Made by a program: the position numbers and the translations under genes
Notes under the pieces: generated by a model
What the model was told of the DNA's origin: nothing
Databases searched by the model: none
The model's input: the letters and a program-made list of their open reading frames with translations, nothing else
Assembly: GCF_947179165.1 (NCBI RefSeq)
Contig: NC_077248.1
Coordinates: 46,836,232-46,900,231 of the forward strand
DNA length: 64,000 nucleotides
Direction: 5' to 3'
Source: Solanum dulcamara
Lineage: Eukaryota > Streptophyta > Magnoliopsida > Solanales > Solanaceae
In this document: piece by piece, positions 23,401 through 35,295 of the stretch
Position numbering within the stretch: position 1 is the stretch's first letter
How the letters are laid out: each line of letters opens with the position of its first letter

Positions 23401-24030
23401 TTACTTCTCTATTCAAAAGGGTGGATTCCTTTCACGAATTTAGGGTCCTTCTCACCCATAAACATTAGACCATCTAAATGAGGAAAATGACCAATGCTAA
23501 ATTTCCTCATAAAGTTGATTCCCAACAACAATTTGTAATTATCAAGTGGTACAATAATCAAATTATGCACACTAGACCAGTGTCCTATTGTCTGAAGCAC
23601 ATCAAGAGCCATGCCAAACCCTGGTTATGTGGAAATATTTACTGCCTCCATCCTCGTTGCACAATCAGTCACCTTCAAACCATACTCTTTAAGTTTTTTT
23701 TGAGGCAACAAAAGTATGAGTCGCACCAGTATCCGCCATCATAATCACGCTCTTGTTCTCGATCATCATGTTGATGTACGTTAGAGTCCCATAGACATCT
23801 AATAAATCATCCACCATTTCAGCAACATTTATGTAGGCAACATCAGCAACAACATCTTCGTCTATGTCCATTTTACTAACACTAGACAAAATGTTTAGAA
23901 AACACAAAGGATTAACATAAACAACAATTTCTTGTCCTTTTCCCTTCTTTTGTTTCTCTTCTTCGGCCAGTAGAGCATGTTCTGAATATCCAACAACAGT
24001 GATGTGAATTTCTTCAGATACTCTCAAATG
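23401..24030 (-). pseudogene. Protease region (element 2)
   Basis: The piece 23689-24027 contains MADTGATHTFVA at its end (about 23690-23740). This is an intact retropepsin active-site motif. A frame break then leads to 23409-23612, which reads VPLDNYKLLLGINFMRKF, the second conserved strand. Before the protease lies a charged linker (LLAEEEKQKKGKGQE). Confidence 0.78.
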
Positions 24031-24438
24031 GATCCAACTTGTTTTAAATGTTTGAACCTCTCCCTAACAACCCTTGATGAGTTACTTGGTAGGAATTCTT
24101 CATGAAGTTCCTCCCTAAGTTCTTTTCTCAAGTATCAACCTTGGGCCTGTTTGCACTCTCATCATCAACATTCTTTGTTCAGCACCATAGAATGGCATCA
24201 CCACAAAAGTATCTAACTGCAATTGTAAACTTTTCATTTACAGGGACACGAGCACTAGCAAGGTAATGCTCCAGATCCCACAAGAAATTTTCTAGTTCTT
24301 TGGCACCACAAACCCCATTAAAAGACTTGGGTTTAGGAACTTTGATCTTGGCATGTATTTTGCCTCCTTCGGGCAGATTTACAATAGCCAGACGAAGGAC
24401 TGTCACCTTCGTCTTCCGATCTTCATTTTCCTTTTTAA
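24031..24438 (-). pseudogene. gag (element 2), 5'-truncated
   Basis: The piece 24179-24406 reads KIKVPKPKSFNGVCGAKELE, then NFLWDLEHYLASARVP and GDAILWC. This is the gag domain found in chromodomain-bearing gypsy elements. Its upstream part is cut at 24439 by the family X LTR. The stretch 24031-24178 keeps pieces of the gag C-terminal half in other frames. Confidence 0.78.
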
Positions 24439-27400
24439 TGTCATGACCCGACCTAGGGCCTAGTCATAACACAATAATTAAAATTTCGAAGGACTCCAAC
24501 TAAGACTCTTAACATATCTTTTGTGAGCATACATAAGGAAATTAAGAGACAAAGCTAACTCATTATACAAGAGCAAAATCTCATATAAAATGTAAGTCTC
24601 AAAATAGAAAAATGACACCATAGACTTGTACTAACTAACATGCCTCTAATACTAGATGGGGGCATGACACAATCTCCTAGATCAACCAATAGACAACATA
24701 GAGAAATGAAGTATGATTTTTAGATGAAAAATACTTGTCATGTCCTCAAACTATGATGACTCACCAATAAAAAGATAATAGCAAACTCTAGCTATGAGCG
24801 GGAGAAGGATGAGCATGATCGTCAGTCCCTATATTATGATACAGTGCAGGAAAAAAGTATGTGTTAGTAGATGGAATGCACTAAGTATATGAGAATTGCA
24901 TGAACAATAATCATATGACTGAATCATGAGATGCAAGACCAATATCTTTAAAACATGTCTAAAATCATACCAACGTTAAAAAATTTATCTTATTGGTCAA
25001 TACATCAAAAGAAGCTCCTAAACATCATAAGAAATCATACCTCAACTGAAACTATGTAGGATATGACCTTTAACCAATATATAAGACCATACGTGCTAAT
25101 ACATGGAATCTAATGACTCTTGGATCGCGACAAGGGAGACTACCTTGTTAGGATATACTCCCTAAGTAACTCTTTTAACTGGGCTATGTGGATGCACTAG
25201 CTTCGTTATATTGACATATATATACCTATATGAGCAACGTAATTTAGGACTAAAGGTTGCTACTAGGATTCTCTTGGGTAACTAACTGCGTTACCGGACT
25301 AAACCCCATCTACATATTTTCTAGGTACTTAGTTAATATCCCAACGGAACTCATAAAACATGATCATACATATCATAGGGAAAGATTGTAACTACCTATC
25401 AATCCATCTCTATAAAACATCATAAAATAGCTTATTTACCCTCATCTCGTAAAATCATAGGATTAGCTCATCTATCACATAACTCATGCAATGTGGGTGT
25501 AGGCCTTCCATTATTAGATATCTTTGATCATAAACATTGTTAATGACTTAACTTGCTCTATCTTTAACTTTGCTTGAAACATTATAGAATCATCATTCAT
25601 GAACTTCTTGTCATAAAACATCTTTAATTCATAGCATAAAGCTTTCATAAAATAGAACTCAAAAATCATGATCATATCTCATAAATCATACTTGAAACTA
25701 GCATAAAAGATGGGTCATTAAAATTCAACTTGAAATCATGTAATATGTGTGAATTTTTCATAATTAGATTAATAAAATTGAAATATATCATAACTGAGAA
25801 GACCCAATGCAAATCATAAAATTAGGGCTTTTAATTGAAGAAATTAAAATAGGATTTGAGGAGAAGTCTTTAGAATTCCATGGGTAAAAGGTACCCCTAA
25901 ATGAAGTCCCACATACATTAACCTTGAATAGCCCTAGCTTGTAGAGATTGAAAGCTTGACCTTCAAAAATCTTATTGAATTTGCTTGAAAGAGAAGAAAA
26001 TTTTGAGAGAAGACTTAGGAAAAAAGACTTTGGGATTTTGGCAGTCAAGAGAGAATGAGAGAGTTAGAATGTTTTAGGATAGTTAATAGGCATGAACTTA
26101 GTCCCATAAATCATCCACAATCATTAATGATATCAAGGGAAAAGACTTGAATAACCTTCATCAAAGCTAAATTCAGGACCCATAATGGGCCATCGTGTCA
26201 CGACCGAACCCTGTAGGCCATGACGGGTGCCCGAACTGGACACTTACATATAACCCTGCTAATTATAAGTAAACCTTTCCCAAGTTTGAGTTATAATGTA
26301 TCAACAGGCAAGATTACATATACGCCGACGAGGCTATCATAGCATATGAGGGAAACTGTACACGCATACATATACAACCCACATATATATGTCCATCGAC
26401 CTCTAAGAATAGTAAAGGTAACATATGGTAGAACAGAGCCCCCGCTGTACCCGTGAACAAACAAATATACACATAGGAGGACCATTACCAAAATGTTAGG
26501 CTCCAAAATAGTGGAGCACTTCCAAAATAGCTGAGCGGAAATCCTAAGCTGACAGATCTCTGAAATGAACATCTGTACCTGCGAGAATGAAACACAGCCC
26601 CCCAAAGAAAAGGGAGTCAGTACGATATATGTATTGAGTATATAAAGCATAACATATCATAATTAAAACAACAACTGAGATAGGAATGCATGAAATAAGT
26701 ATAACAGTTAACAATTTACTATACCTGCATCTTATGAAAAAAGGGAATGTATATCATCCTCACATGTCACTCCCGGCCCGCTATGGGACTCGGTGTTACT
26801 ATATCATCATATACGGCATCATACCATCGTATACAGCATCATCTCATACATTACAAATACATTACTATGTTTTCATATGTCTGCCTATTTATCGTATCCA
26901 GCCCTTTAGTGAGGGACTCGGTGAAAAAGTAGTATACATATCATACCGCACCTGGCCCATTACGGACTCAATGCCATTATCACATAGTAAAATATACCGA
27001 GGAACGTTCGGACCGATACATAATTCAAAATAATATTAAGGAACGTATGGCTTGATCTATATTTTCATCATGACATCATATATATATATATATATCCGGC
27101 CCACAACTCGGTGGATAATTTCATCACATACGGCGTCATCGTATTCTTCACTTCATCATATACAACATTGTATCATTGTATACTTCATACATATGTATAT
27201 ACATACCTGGCCCGAGACTCGGTGAAGGAGTAGTAAAGCTGCGCCCGATATAATTTCCAGCCCATTGTAGGATGCAGAGAAAGAAGGGTTATGGCATGGA
27301 CGAGTAGAGTAGTGAGAAACCATATGCAACTTAAAACATCATCCAAGACTCAATGAAACAGTCAAGTGAACCGTCACTTAAAGACCAGAGTAGTAATCGT

Positions 27401-28854
27401 CCTGAGTACCTTTTAAATGTTGTTAGGAATCATATCAGCTAGAATCTCAGGAATCGTAGACATGTATCAAGACAAAGCTAAAAAACTTATGGAATTGGAG
27501 ATGTTCGTCATCGTAGAGACCCTTAGGAATAAGAGCTTATGCATTCAATTAGTATTTATCATATAGGAGACTCGAGGGTAGTAGTTCAACTACTTCAAGA
27601 ACTTTAATATCAAGAAGTGAATACGGATTATAGTTCATGCTTTCTATGCATCCCATTACTATTTCACATATAGAAGGCTCGAGGGTGATAATTCAACTAC
27701 CTTAAGAGCCTTAACATTCATAAGTAAACCAGAATTATGAGTCATGCATCATGTTCAGAGCTCATGAATAGAATTACCCCAAGCTTCATATACATATGGA
27801 TCATAACTTATATCTAAGACATGCCAAAAGAAAAAAAGGATAGCTCTACATACTTATGTCAAAAACATGCCAAGAGAAAGAAGGTAGCTTCACATACTTC
27901 TTATGGATTACTCTTAACCACGTTCGCCCCGTTGTCTCTTGTACCTATTTAACATGGATGAAATACTAAGATTAATAACCCTCCAACTTCTAACTCTACA
28001 TCCAAGTATCCATAGGAATAGTTCCCTTATCCATTTCCCTCAACTAGTTCATTATTTGTTCTGAAGTTACCGGAAATCGAGCAGCATCTCCCCTATAGCT
28101 TGAACTGTCCAACTGCTAATCTTAGCAGCCATATTACCAAAAACAACCAGATGCTATATATAAAATCAAATAGCCTCAACATTACTCAATACAACTCCAA
28201 ACAACTAGCTCAAAACTACGATACCAAAATAGAGTTTTTAACCTTTATTTCATAAAACCTTTAACAATATGAAACGGAGGGTTATGTGGCTGCAACCAGA
28301 AGTATCCACACCAATTTTAGAACACTTTCCATCCCTGCAACACGCCATCCAACTAGCTGCAACCGCAGCATCACAGTCACAACACACTACTCAACTTCGG
28401 TTTAACTATAACAACTTCAATTTAGTTTATTTCAAACGTCAAGCATCCTTAAACAATTTTCCACTTCCAACCTTATTTAAGACATGTAATATACCTCATA
28501 ACATCATCATAAACTCCAATTTTAAATAGAAACCCTTACCTTGCCCGAACCTCATCAAACTTGTCGAAACTTGCCTCGGAAGTTCCTTTAGCGCGCCTAA
28601 AACTTCATGGCTGTTTGATAATGTTTTGGGCTTCTACAAACCATAAATTTTCATTATTAACACTTTAATAACATCATGGTATACCCTAGATAATTAATTC
28701 ACAGAACAAAATCAAAGAACTTACCTCTTTTTCTCCCCAAAACCGAAGCTCTCTCTTCTCTCTAGCTCAAGTTTCTTTTCTCTTTTCTTCTTTCTAGAAT
28801 TTTCTTTTGATAAAGATGACTTATGAGATAAGGATGGAAATAAAAAGTTATAAT

Positions 28855-29013
28855 CATACATATATAGGCTACTTTAAGGGGTGACACGTGTCAACCCCTA
28901 AGTAGTGACACGTGTCAAGCCCTTATTGGGCCAACATATCGCACCACCCTTCATGGGCTGCCATATGGCAGGTGGGGCCCACCCTCTTACTGCAGCTGCT
29001 GCCACGTGTCACC
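28855..29013 (-). promoter_or_regulatory. LTR promoter with paired G-box palindromes
   Basis: Reading on the minus strand, a TATA box (CTATATATG, about 28857-28868) is preceded by two identical 12-bp palindromes, TGACACGTGTCA, at 28882-28893 and 28906-28917. A third G-box (TGCCACGTGTCA) is at 29000-29011. The CACGTG core is the binding site of plant bZIP and bHLH factors and the core of ABA-responsive elements. The palindromes are 24 bp apart and close to the TATA box. The right LTR has lost most of this block, and the solo LTR at 35453 has CATGTG versions. Confidence 0.6.
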
Positions 29014-29280
29014 TCTAGCTGCTTCCACATGACAGTATCTCTTGCTTCCATATGTTGCTCTCTTCTTCTCCTTATAGGTTCGTAATCTCGTATTACTTTA
29101 CGAACCTATGTAATCCTTACTACGTAAGTTTGGTATGAACTCAAGTAGCTTAAGAATGTAAGATTTTTAAGTTGGTAGCTTACGTACATAAGTCGAGTCC
29201 TACGACTCATTACTTGGCCTCCAACTTCTTCCGGATTCTTATAACCATATTTCCAATCTTCCCTACTATGGGGTGTCACA

Positions 29281-29444
29281 TTCTCCCTTCCTTAGAGTTA
29301 TTTGGTAGCGTTATAGATTCTACGGCTCACGTGGTGACTTCTAAGAAGCTTAAGAACCTTTCAAGAAACTTAAAAAGCTTAAGAATCTTTAAAAACTTAA
29401 GAAGCTTAAGAATGTTCCAATGTACAAAAGTATGGGGTATAACA
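29281..29444 (-). repeat. Extra LTR start segment with an older start and PPT inside
   Basis: On the minus strand, 164 bp after the LTR start, the sequence reads TAAGGAAGGGAGAA directly followed by TGTGACACCCC. This is a second polypurine tract plus LTR start. The segment contains repeated AAGAAGCTTAAGAA phrases. The same layout occurs in the right LTR (34728-34864) and the plus-strand solo LTR (35453-35562). The CATCG duplication shows that the outer start is the one now used. Confidence 0.75.
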
Positions 29445-29458
29445 TTCTTCCTCCCTTT
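29445..29458 (-). other. Polypurine tract of W element
   Basis: On the minus strand, AAAGGGAGGAAGAA precedes the LTR start at 29444. A near-palindromic ATTCGTCCTCGAAT phrase follows at about 29465-29480, as next to other LTR starts in this window. Confidence 0.8.
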
Positions 29459-32219
29459 AGAACATTCGTCCTCGAATGTTAACTCATCTTATAGGGTTTT
29501 ATGAGGATTTTTGGGAGTTCTCAATAACCTTTGTCTACCAATCCCTTTAGGAGTTTAGACTACCTTTGGATATAGGGAACAAGTACGGATATCTCTTCTC
29601 TACCTCTCTTTAACGTATCTAAAATATTATAATTGTATTGTCCTTATCAAACCCTTATTCCTTTTACTACGTACTTACTCACTTGGCCCTATACGTAACA
29701 CATACATATTCATAGGTTGCATAACCCTGTCGGTACAACTTATATGAGGTAGATGTAGTCTTTTTGTCTTCGGGTTTATTTTGCTTCACCTATCTTATTC
29801 ACATTGAAACTCGCTTGTCCCATCTTATCATACTTATTTCTTTTATTTTATTCACTCCTTGCTATTCTCACTTCCAATCATAAGAGGCTTGCTGTCCCTT
29901 TTCCTTGGTTATTTATCTATCGCAATATCATTTCTGACCAACGCTATAGCCAACATCTTGGCTTTTGACCCCGCATGGTATCGTTATCCTTCACACGATC
30001 TCTTGAGTTATTTGATACCCTTCCCTGGTTGTTCCCTTTGTTTTTTTACACACACTCATCTTCTAACGTTATGTCATGCAGGGTTTTGCCAAAAACTTCT
30101 TGACACCGCCTTAAATACCATTTCGACTTTTATCCCATTATTGTTGGTTTGTAGCCCTTCTAACTTGCTTCATCACGGGATCTTCTTGAAGTTTAAACAT
30201 CCATGTCCGCTATATTATAGTATTCATTATTTTCATCTTGCCCCTGTATTCTTCTCACCCGCTTCCCCCCTTAAGAGGGGGTACTTATACCTTTGTCCAA
30301 TCTCAAAACTCATCCAATCTCTTTTCCCAATCCGCTTGATATCGTATCATGTCCATCTCTTTCTTCATCCTTTATAACTTGATTCTATACGTACGAAACC
30401 TTGACTAAGTTATGAAGTGACGAGAACCTTTCCATACATAGTGCGACATCTCATCTATTAATTTGTACTTGTGTAATGTGACCCATGGAACAACTCATCC
30501 AAGGCCACACTTCACTTATCTTTATCAAAAGTTAATTAGCACTTTTAGTCGTTCCAATTTCAATTAGGCAATACTTGTATTCTGATGATAATTGTCCAAG
30601 GTTCTCTTACAAGAGTAGCTTTATCCCAACCTACATCCTTTGTTTCTAGGGATGAATGTATATTGCACCATTTATTCCTTAAGTTTACCATCTTTGTCTC
30701 TTAAGGATTCCACTATTGTCGGGGTGATGTTATGTGCACACGCCATCCCTTTATACCTTATACCCCTTTCCCTTACTGTCTACCCAACACCAGCTTTTAA
30801 TTTCCTCAACAACATACCAAGTTCGCCTCAATCAGGGCCTTACCTTATAACCATTTAGTCGTATTGCACTTTTAAGTACATATCATACGTTCCCCTTTCA
30901 TTCCGTATCTGCATTCATCTAATCATATCTATCTTGGGTGCTTCCGAAGATTTTTCTTATTATTTATGCCGTCTATGTCTATCTTTTATTCCACACAAAA
31001 GGGATCTTATACTACCTCTGTATTAATGCATTACCTCCACATAATCCTTTTTCTCATTTCCAAAATATATTCTGTCCATCCATCTTTATTTGTATCATAC
31101 CAATCATCCCTAACACCCATTCTACCTCATTGCTCATCCTTCTACAGCTTGGTATTTCATAGTTTTGTCACTTTTAGCATTCGTATCTTCGGCTACACAT
31201 GTCATGACCTATTGTTACACTATCATCTCGCTTTCTTCTTGCTTACTCCTTTCAGTTATTCTTTCTTTCCTTGTGCTCGCTATCATTTCCATTATCGCAT
31301 AATCTTTATTCGCAACTTTCCCTACGGAACTTGATAAGTGTTTCTTATTTGTTCCATAGCCCTCTTTTCCATTTCACACTTACCCTTGTATTCTTATTAC
31401 ACGGACCACGTCCTATCACTAGCCACTTTCTCACTAGGCTTTACTCATTTTCATAACAATCCTCATTATATTCACATCATGTCCTGTTTATATTCCACCC
31501 CATAGTATAACACTTCTTAACCTTTTTCACGATCCTTACTATGGGTTACTTACCCTTCTTAGTTAGTCTTATCCTTAATATCTCCCAAACTGTCTTATTA
31601 ATACTTCATATCCGTCACAATTCTGTTTCCCTTGCACTCTTGTCTTAATCATACTGTTACTCCTTTTAGTTATAGTTCATCACAATTTATCCCTGTGTAT
31701 CAATTTCTTTGGTGCCTTAATATATTGTTCTATCCAGAACTACTAGTCTTCTCTAAATCATCTCCCTAGGGTCACAAGTCTTTTCCAACTTTGGTTTACC
31801 ATATCAATATCGACCTCCTAGTTTCTATTTCAATCAATTCAACAATTAACTTATTTCTCGAGGTCATCCATACTCATGGTTTAGCCAAATCTCATCATTA
31901 TTATGGGTACGACCTTTCAAGACATACTACAATCCTGTATCTCATTTTCTTTTTATTTCTAGGAAAATTTGGGCAGAGTTTCCTCTGTATTTCTTACTAT
32001 CTCAAACCTGCATGCAGAAAATACCAATAGTGCCTCACAGGGCCAATATGTATAAAAATACATATATATGTATCATATCACATCATATCGCAGCCACACA
32101 GGGCACCCACAATCAATAGTATGAAAATGGACTTACCTCGTACGTTCACTAGAATTTCCCCTATTACACTTTCCTGTCTACTCTTCCTTTCAATTTACAA
32201 CTTTACATTTTTATTCTAC
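29459..32219 (-). other. Non-coding internal domain of W element
   Basis: About 2.8 kb that is strongly pyrimidine-biased on the plus strand. No gag, protease, RT, RNase H or integrase motif could be read in any frame. The plus-strand frames (the longest is 29859-30377, 172 codons) are rich in Leu, Phe, Pro and Ser, as any CT-rich DNA would give, and run antisense to the element. I see no primer site at the right end, because that part was lost. Confidence 0.6.
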
Positions 32220-32327
32220 TTCATGATCAAAGAATTTTAAAGGACATATTTGAAATCATAAGAGAACATAAGGATAGTATACATATGTGGGATAGGAACC
32301 ATACACGACAATAAGACTATGCGAGCT
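32220..32327 (-). repeat. Fragment of X LTR at the broken end of the W right LTR
   Basis: ATACATATGTGGGATAGGAACC through ACTATGCGAGCT matches 47220-47272 in the X LTR. At GCGAGCT the text switches to W LTR (about 32328), so the W right LTR lacks about 0.37 kb of its inner end and its primer site. Confidence 0.6.
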
Positions 32328-34864
32328 GAAATGAATATTTGTACCTACGGGAATGAAACACAGCCCCCCCCCCGAAGAAAAGGGGGTCAGTACGATATAT
32401 GTACTAAGTATATAAGGTATAACATATCATAACTGAAACAACAACTGAGATAGGGATGCATGAAACAAGTATAACAGTTAATAATTTACTATACCTGCAT
32501 CTTATGAAAAGAGGGCATGTATATCATCCTCACATATCACTCCGGTCCGCTATAGGACTCGATGTTACCATATCATCATATACGGTATCATACCATCGTA
32601 TACGACATCATCTCATACATTATAAGTACATCACTATGGTTTCATATGCATGCATATCTATCATATCCGGCCCATTAGTGAGGGCTTCAGTGAAAGAGTA
32701 ATGTACATATCGTACCGCACCCGGCCCATTAGGGACTCAGTGCTATTATCACATAATAAAATATACCGAAAAACATTCGGCCTAATCCATAATTTAAAAT
32801 AATGCCGAGAAACATACGGGTCGATCTATATTTTTATCATGTCATCATATATATATATATATATATATTTGGCTCGGGGCTCGATGAATAACTTCATCAC
32901 ATACAACATCATTATATTGTTTACTTCATCATATATGGTATTTTATCATCATATACTTCATACATATATATATACATACTCGGATCGGGACTCGATGAAG
33001 GAGTAGTAAAGTTGTGCCTGATATAATTTTTGGCCCATCATAGGATGCAAAGAAAGAAGGGTTACGGCATATACGAGTAGAGTAGTGAGAAACCATATGC
33101 AACTTAAAACATCATCCAAGACTCAATGAAATAGTCAAGTGAACTGTCACTTGAAGATCGGAGTAGTAATCATCCTGAGTACCTTCCAAATTTCATTAGG
33201 AATCATATCAGCTGGAGTCTCAAGAATAGTAGATGTGTATCGCGACAAAGCTAAACAGCTTATGGAATTGGAGACGCTCGTCATCGTAGAGACCCTTATG
33301 AATAAGAGCTTATTCATTCAATTAGTATTTATCATATAGGAGACTCGAGGGTAGTAGTTAAACTACTTCAAGAACTTTAATATCAAGAAGTGAATAAGGA
33401 TTATAGTTCATGCTTCCTATGCATCCCATTACTATTTCACATATAGAAGGCTCGAGGGTGATAACTCAACTACCTTAAGAGCCTTAACATTCATAAGTAA
33501 ACCAGAATTATAAGTCATGCATCATGTTCAGAGGTCATGAATAGAATTACCCCAAGCTTCATATACATATCGATCATAACTTACGTCTAATACATGCCAA
33601 AATAAAAGAAGGATAACACTACATATTTATGCCAAAAACATGCCAAGAGAAAGAAGGTAGCTTCACATACCTTTTACGGATTACTCTTAACCACGTTCGC
33701 CCCGTCGTATCTTGTACCTATTTAACAGGGAAGCAATATTAAGATTAATAACCTTCCACTTTCCAACTTCCAACTCTACAACCAAGTATCCATAGGAATA
33801 GTTCCCTTATCCATTTCCCTCGACTAGTTCATTACTAGTTCTGAAGTTACCAAAAATCGGGCAACATCTCCCCTATAACTTTCCCTATCCAACTGCTAAT
33901 CTTAGCATCCATATTAAAACAACCAGCATCTATATATACAATCAAATAGCCTCAACATTATTCAATACAACTCCAAACAACCAGCTTAAAACTACGATAC
34001 CAAAATAGAGTTTTTAACCTTTATTTCATAAAACCTTTAACAATACAAAATGGAGGGTTGTGTGGCTGCAACCAGAAGTAAACACACCCTTTTAGAACAC
34101 TTTCCATCCATGCAACACTCCATACAACCAGCTTCAACCGCAGCACCACAATCACAATACACTACTCGACTTCGGTTTAACTATAACAACTTCAATTTAT
34201 TTTATTTCAAACGTCAAGCATCCTTATGCAATTTTCCACTTCCAACCTTATTTAAGACATTTAATATACCTCATAACATTATCATAAACTCCAATTTAAA
34301 AGAGAAACCCTTACCTTGCCCAAACCGCATCAAACTCGTCGAAACTTGCCTCGGAAGTTCCTTTAGCGCGCCTAAAACTTCATGGCTGTTTGATAAAGTT
34401 TTGGGATGCTCCAAACCATAAATTTTCATTACTAACACCTTAATAACATCATGGTACACCCTATATAATTAATTTACAAAACTCCTTCTTGCTTCCACGT
34501 GTCGCTCTCTTCTTCTCCTCGTGGGTTTGTAATCTCGTCTTACTTTATGAACCTATGTAATCCTTGCTATGTAAGCTTGGTATGAACTCAAGTAGCTTAT
34601 GAATGTAAGATTTTCAAGTTGGTAACTTACTTACTTAAGTCGAGTCCTGTGACTCATTACTTGTCCCCCAACTTCTTCCAAATTATTATAACCATATTTC
34701 CAATCTTTGCTACTATGGGGTATCACATTCTCCCTTCCTTAGAGTTGTTTGGTAGCATTATAGATTCTCCGGCTCACGTGGTGACTTCTAAGAAGCTTAA
34801 GAATCTTTCAAGAAACTTAAAAAGCTTAAGAACATTCCAAGGTAAAAAAGTATGGGGTATAACA
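32328..34864 (-). repeat. 5' LTR of W element, inner end lost
   Basis: It matches 26565-29444 but has lost about 0.3-0.4 kb corresponding to 28650-29035, which includes the G-box pair. One G-box-like CCACGTGTCG stays at 34495-34504. The outer end GGGGTATAACA is intact and followed by the CATCG duplication. Confidence 0.82.
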
Positions 34865-34869
34865 CATCG

Positions 34870-35295
34870 CGACGGATCTTGAAGGGTACCACGGTCCGTG
34901 GTCCCCTCCATGGTAAAGGACTTGGAATTTCTGAAAAAGGGTTTTGAAAGGGCTTCTCACCACGAGACCCACCACAGCCTGTCATGAGCACCACGACCCA
35001 TGGTGGTCGCCTTGAACTTTAATTTTTTGGAGTTTGTAGGAAAGTTTTAGAAGTTCCTCCACGGATACCTTCATGGTCTGTGGAGAATTCTACGGTACGT
35101 GGACTAGAGGCATAAAGGGGGGATTCTTAGAGGGGTCTATAGAGATGTTTACCACAGAATCCATAACGGTCCATGGATTGCACCACGGGTTATGGTGGCC
35201 TATCGTGGCTCTCACCTCTACAACTATTTAGCATGGCATGGACCACTATAGCCTTTCACCGTCCGTGGTCCTCTTTATGGCCCATATTTGGTCTC
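34870..35295. repeat. Cluster of CGGTCCGTGG-type near-palindromes in X LTR
   Basis: Near-palindromic phrases recur every 40-80 bp: ACCACGGTCCGTGGTC (34890), TCATGGTCTGTGGAG (about 35070), ACGGTCCATGG (about 35168), ACCACGGGTTATGGTGG (about 35182) and TCACCGTCCGTGGTC (about 35257). The X LTR at 46634-48822 has the same at 48340-48740. Confidence 0.65.

Larger units (their letters stand above)
19622..24438 (-). mobile_element. Chromovirus-type gypsy element 2, truncated at its 5' side
   Basis: Read on the minus strand it has, from right to left, gag, protease, RT, RNase H, integrase, chromodomain, polypurine tract and 3' LTR. The 5' LTR and gag start are missing because family X sequence begins at 24439. 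The chromodomain places it among chromoviruses, probably near the Reina or Galadriel branches; the exact clade is uncertain. CTACC at 19617-19621 would be its target duplication, but the partner is not present. A plus-strand relative begins at 62875. Confidence 0.82.
26196..29444 (-). repeat. 3' LTR of W element (3.25 kb)
   Basis: On the minus strand it begins TGTTATACCCC (complement ends at 29444) and ends GGTCGTGACA (complement begins at 26196). It is very similar to 32328-34864 over long tracts, for example AATGAAACACAGCCCCCC near 26585 and 32355. The many short frames on both strands here are not genes. Confidence 0.85.
26196..34864 (-). mobile_element. Family W LTR element, large and non-coding
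   Basis: It has two long LTRs in the same antisense orientation, a polypurine tract next to the left LTR, and a perfect 5-bp target duplication CATCG at 26191-26195 and 34865-34869. The X LTR reads through these flanks. The internal part (29445-32327) has no gag or pol motif on either strand. This fits a large retrotransposon derivative (LARD), moved by proteins of another element. The right LTR is missing its inner end, where a piece of X LTR sits instead (32220-32327). Confidence 0.82.

Noticed and set aside
26291..27033. Frames of 115-119 codons on both strands near the W LTR end
   Set aside because: Both lie in LTR sequence repeated at 32330-32760, where the frames are broken. No protein motif.
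28269..28529. 86-codon plus-strand frame, with a 123-codon relative at 34050-34421
   Set aside because: The similarity comes from the two copies of the W LTR. The frame is antisense to the element and differs by shifts, with no sign of selection on protein.
29859..30377. 172-codon plus-strand frame rich in Leu, Phe, Pro and Ser that looks like a membrane protein
   Set aside because: It lies in a strongly CT-rich non-coding interior of the W element, antisense to it. Such DNA gives hydrophobic frames by composition alone. No start context or family motif is visible.
30938..31456. Three overlapping plus-strand frames with hydrophobic runs
   Set aside because: Same compositional effect; they overlap each other in different frames and have no domain features.
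33139..33339. 66-codon plus-strand frame with a plausible hydrophobic end
   Set aside because: It is LTR text; the matching stretch in the other LTR (about 27420-27570) has different stops.
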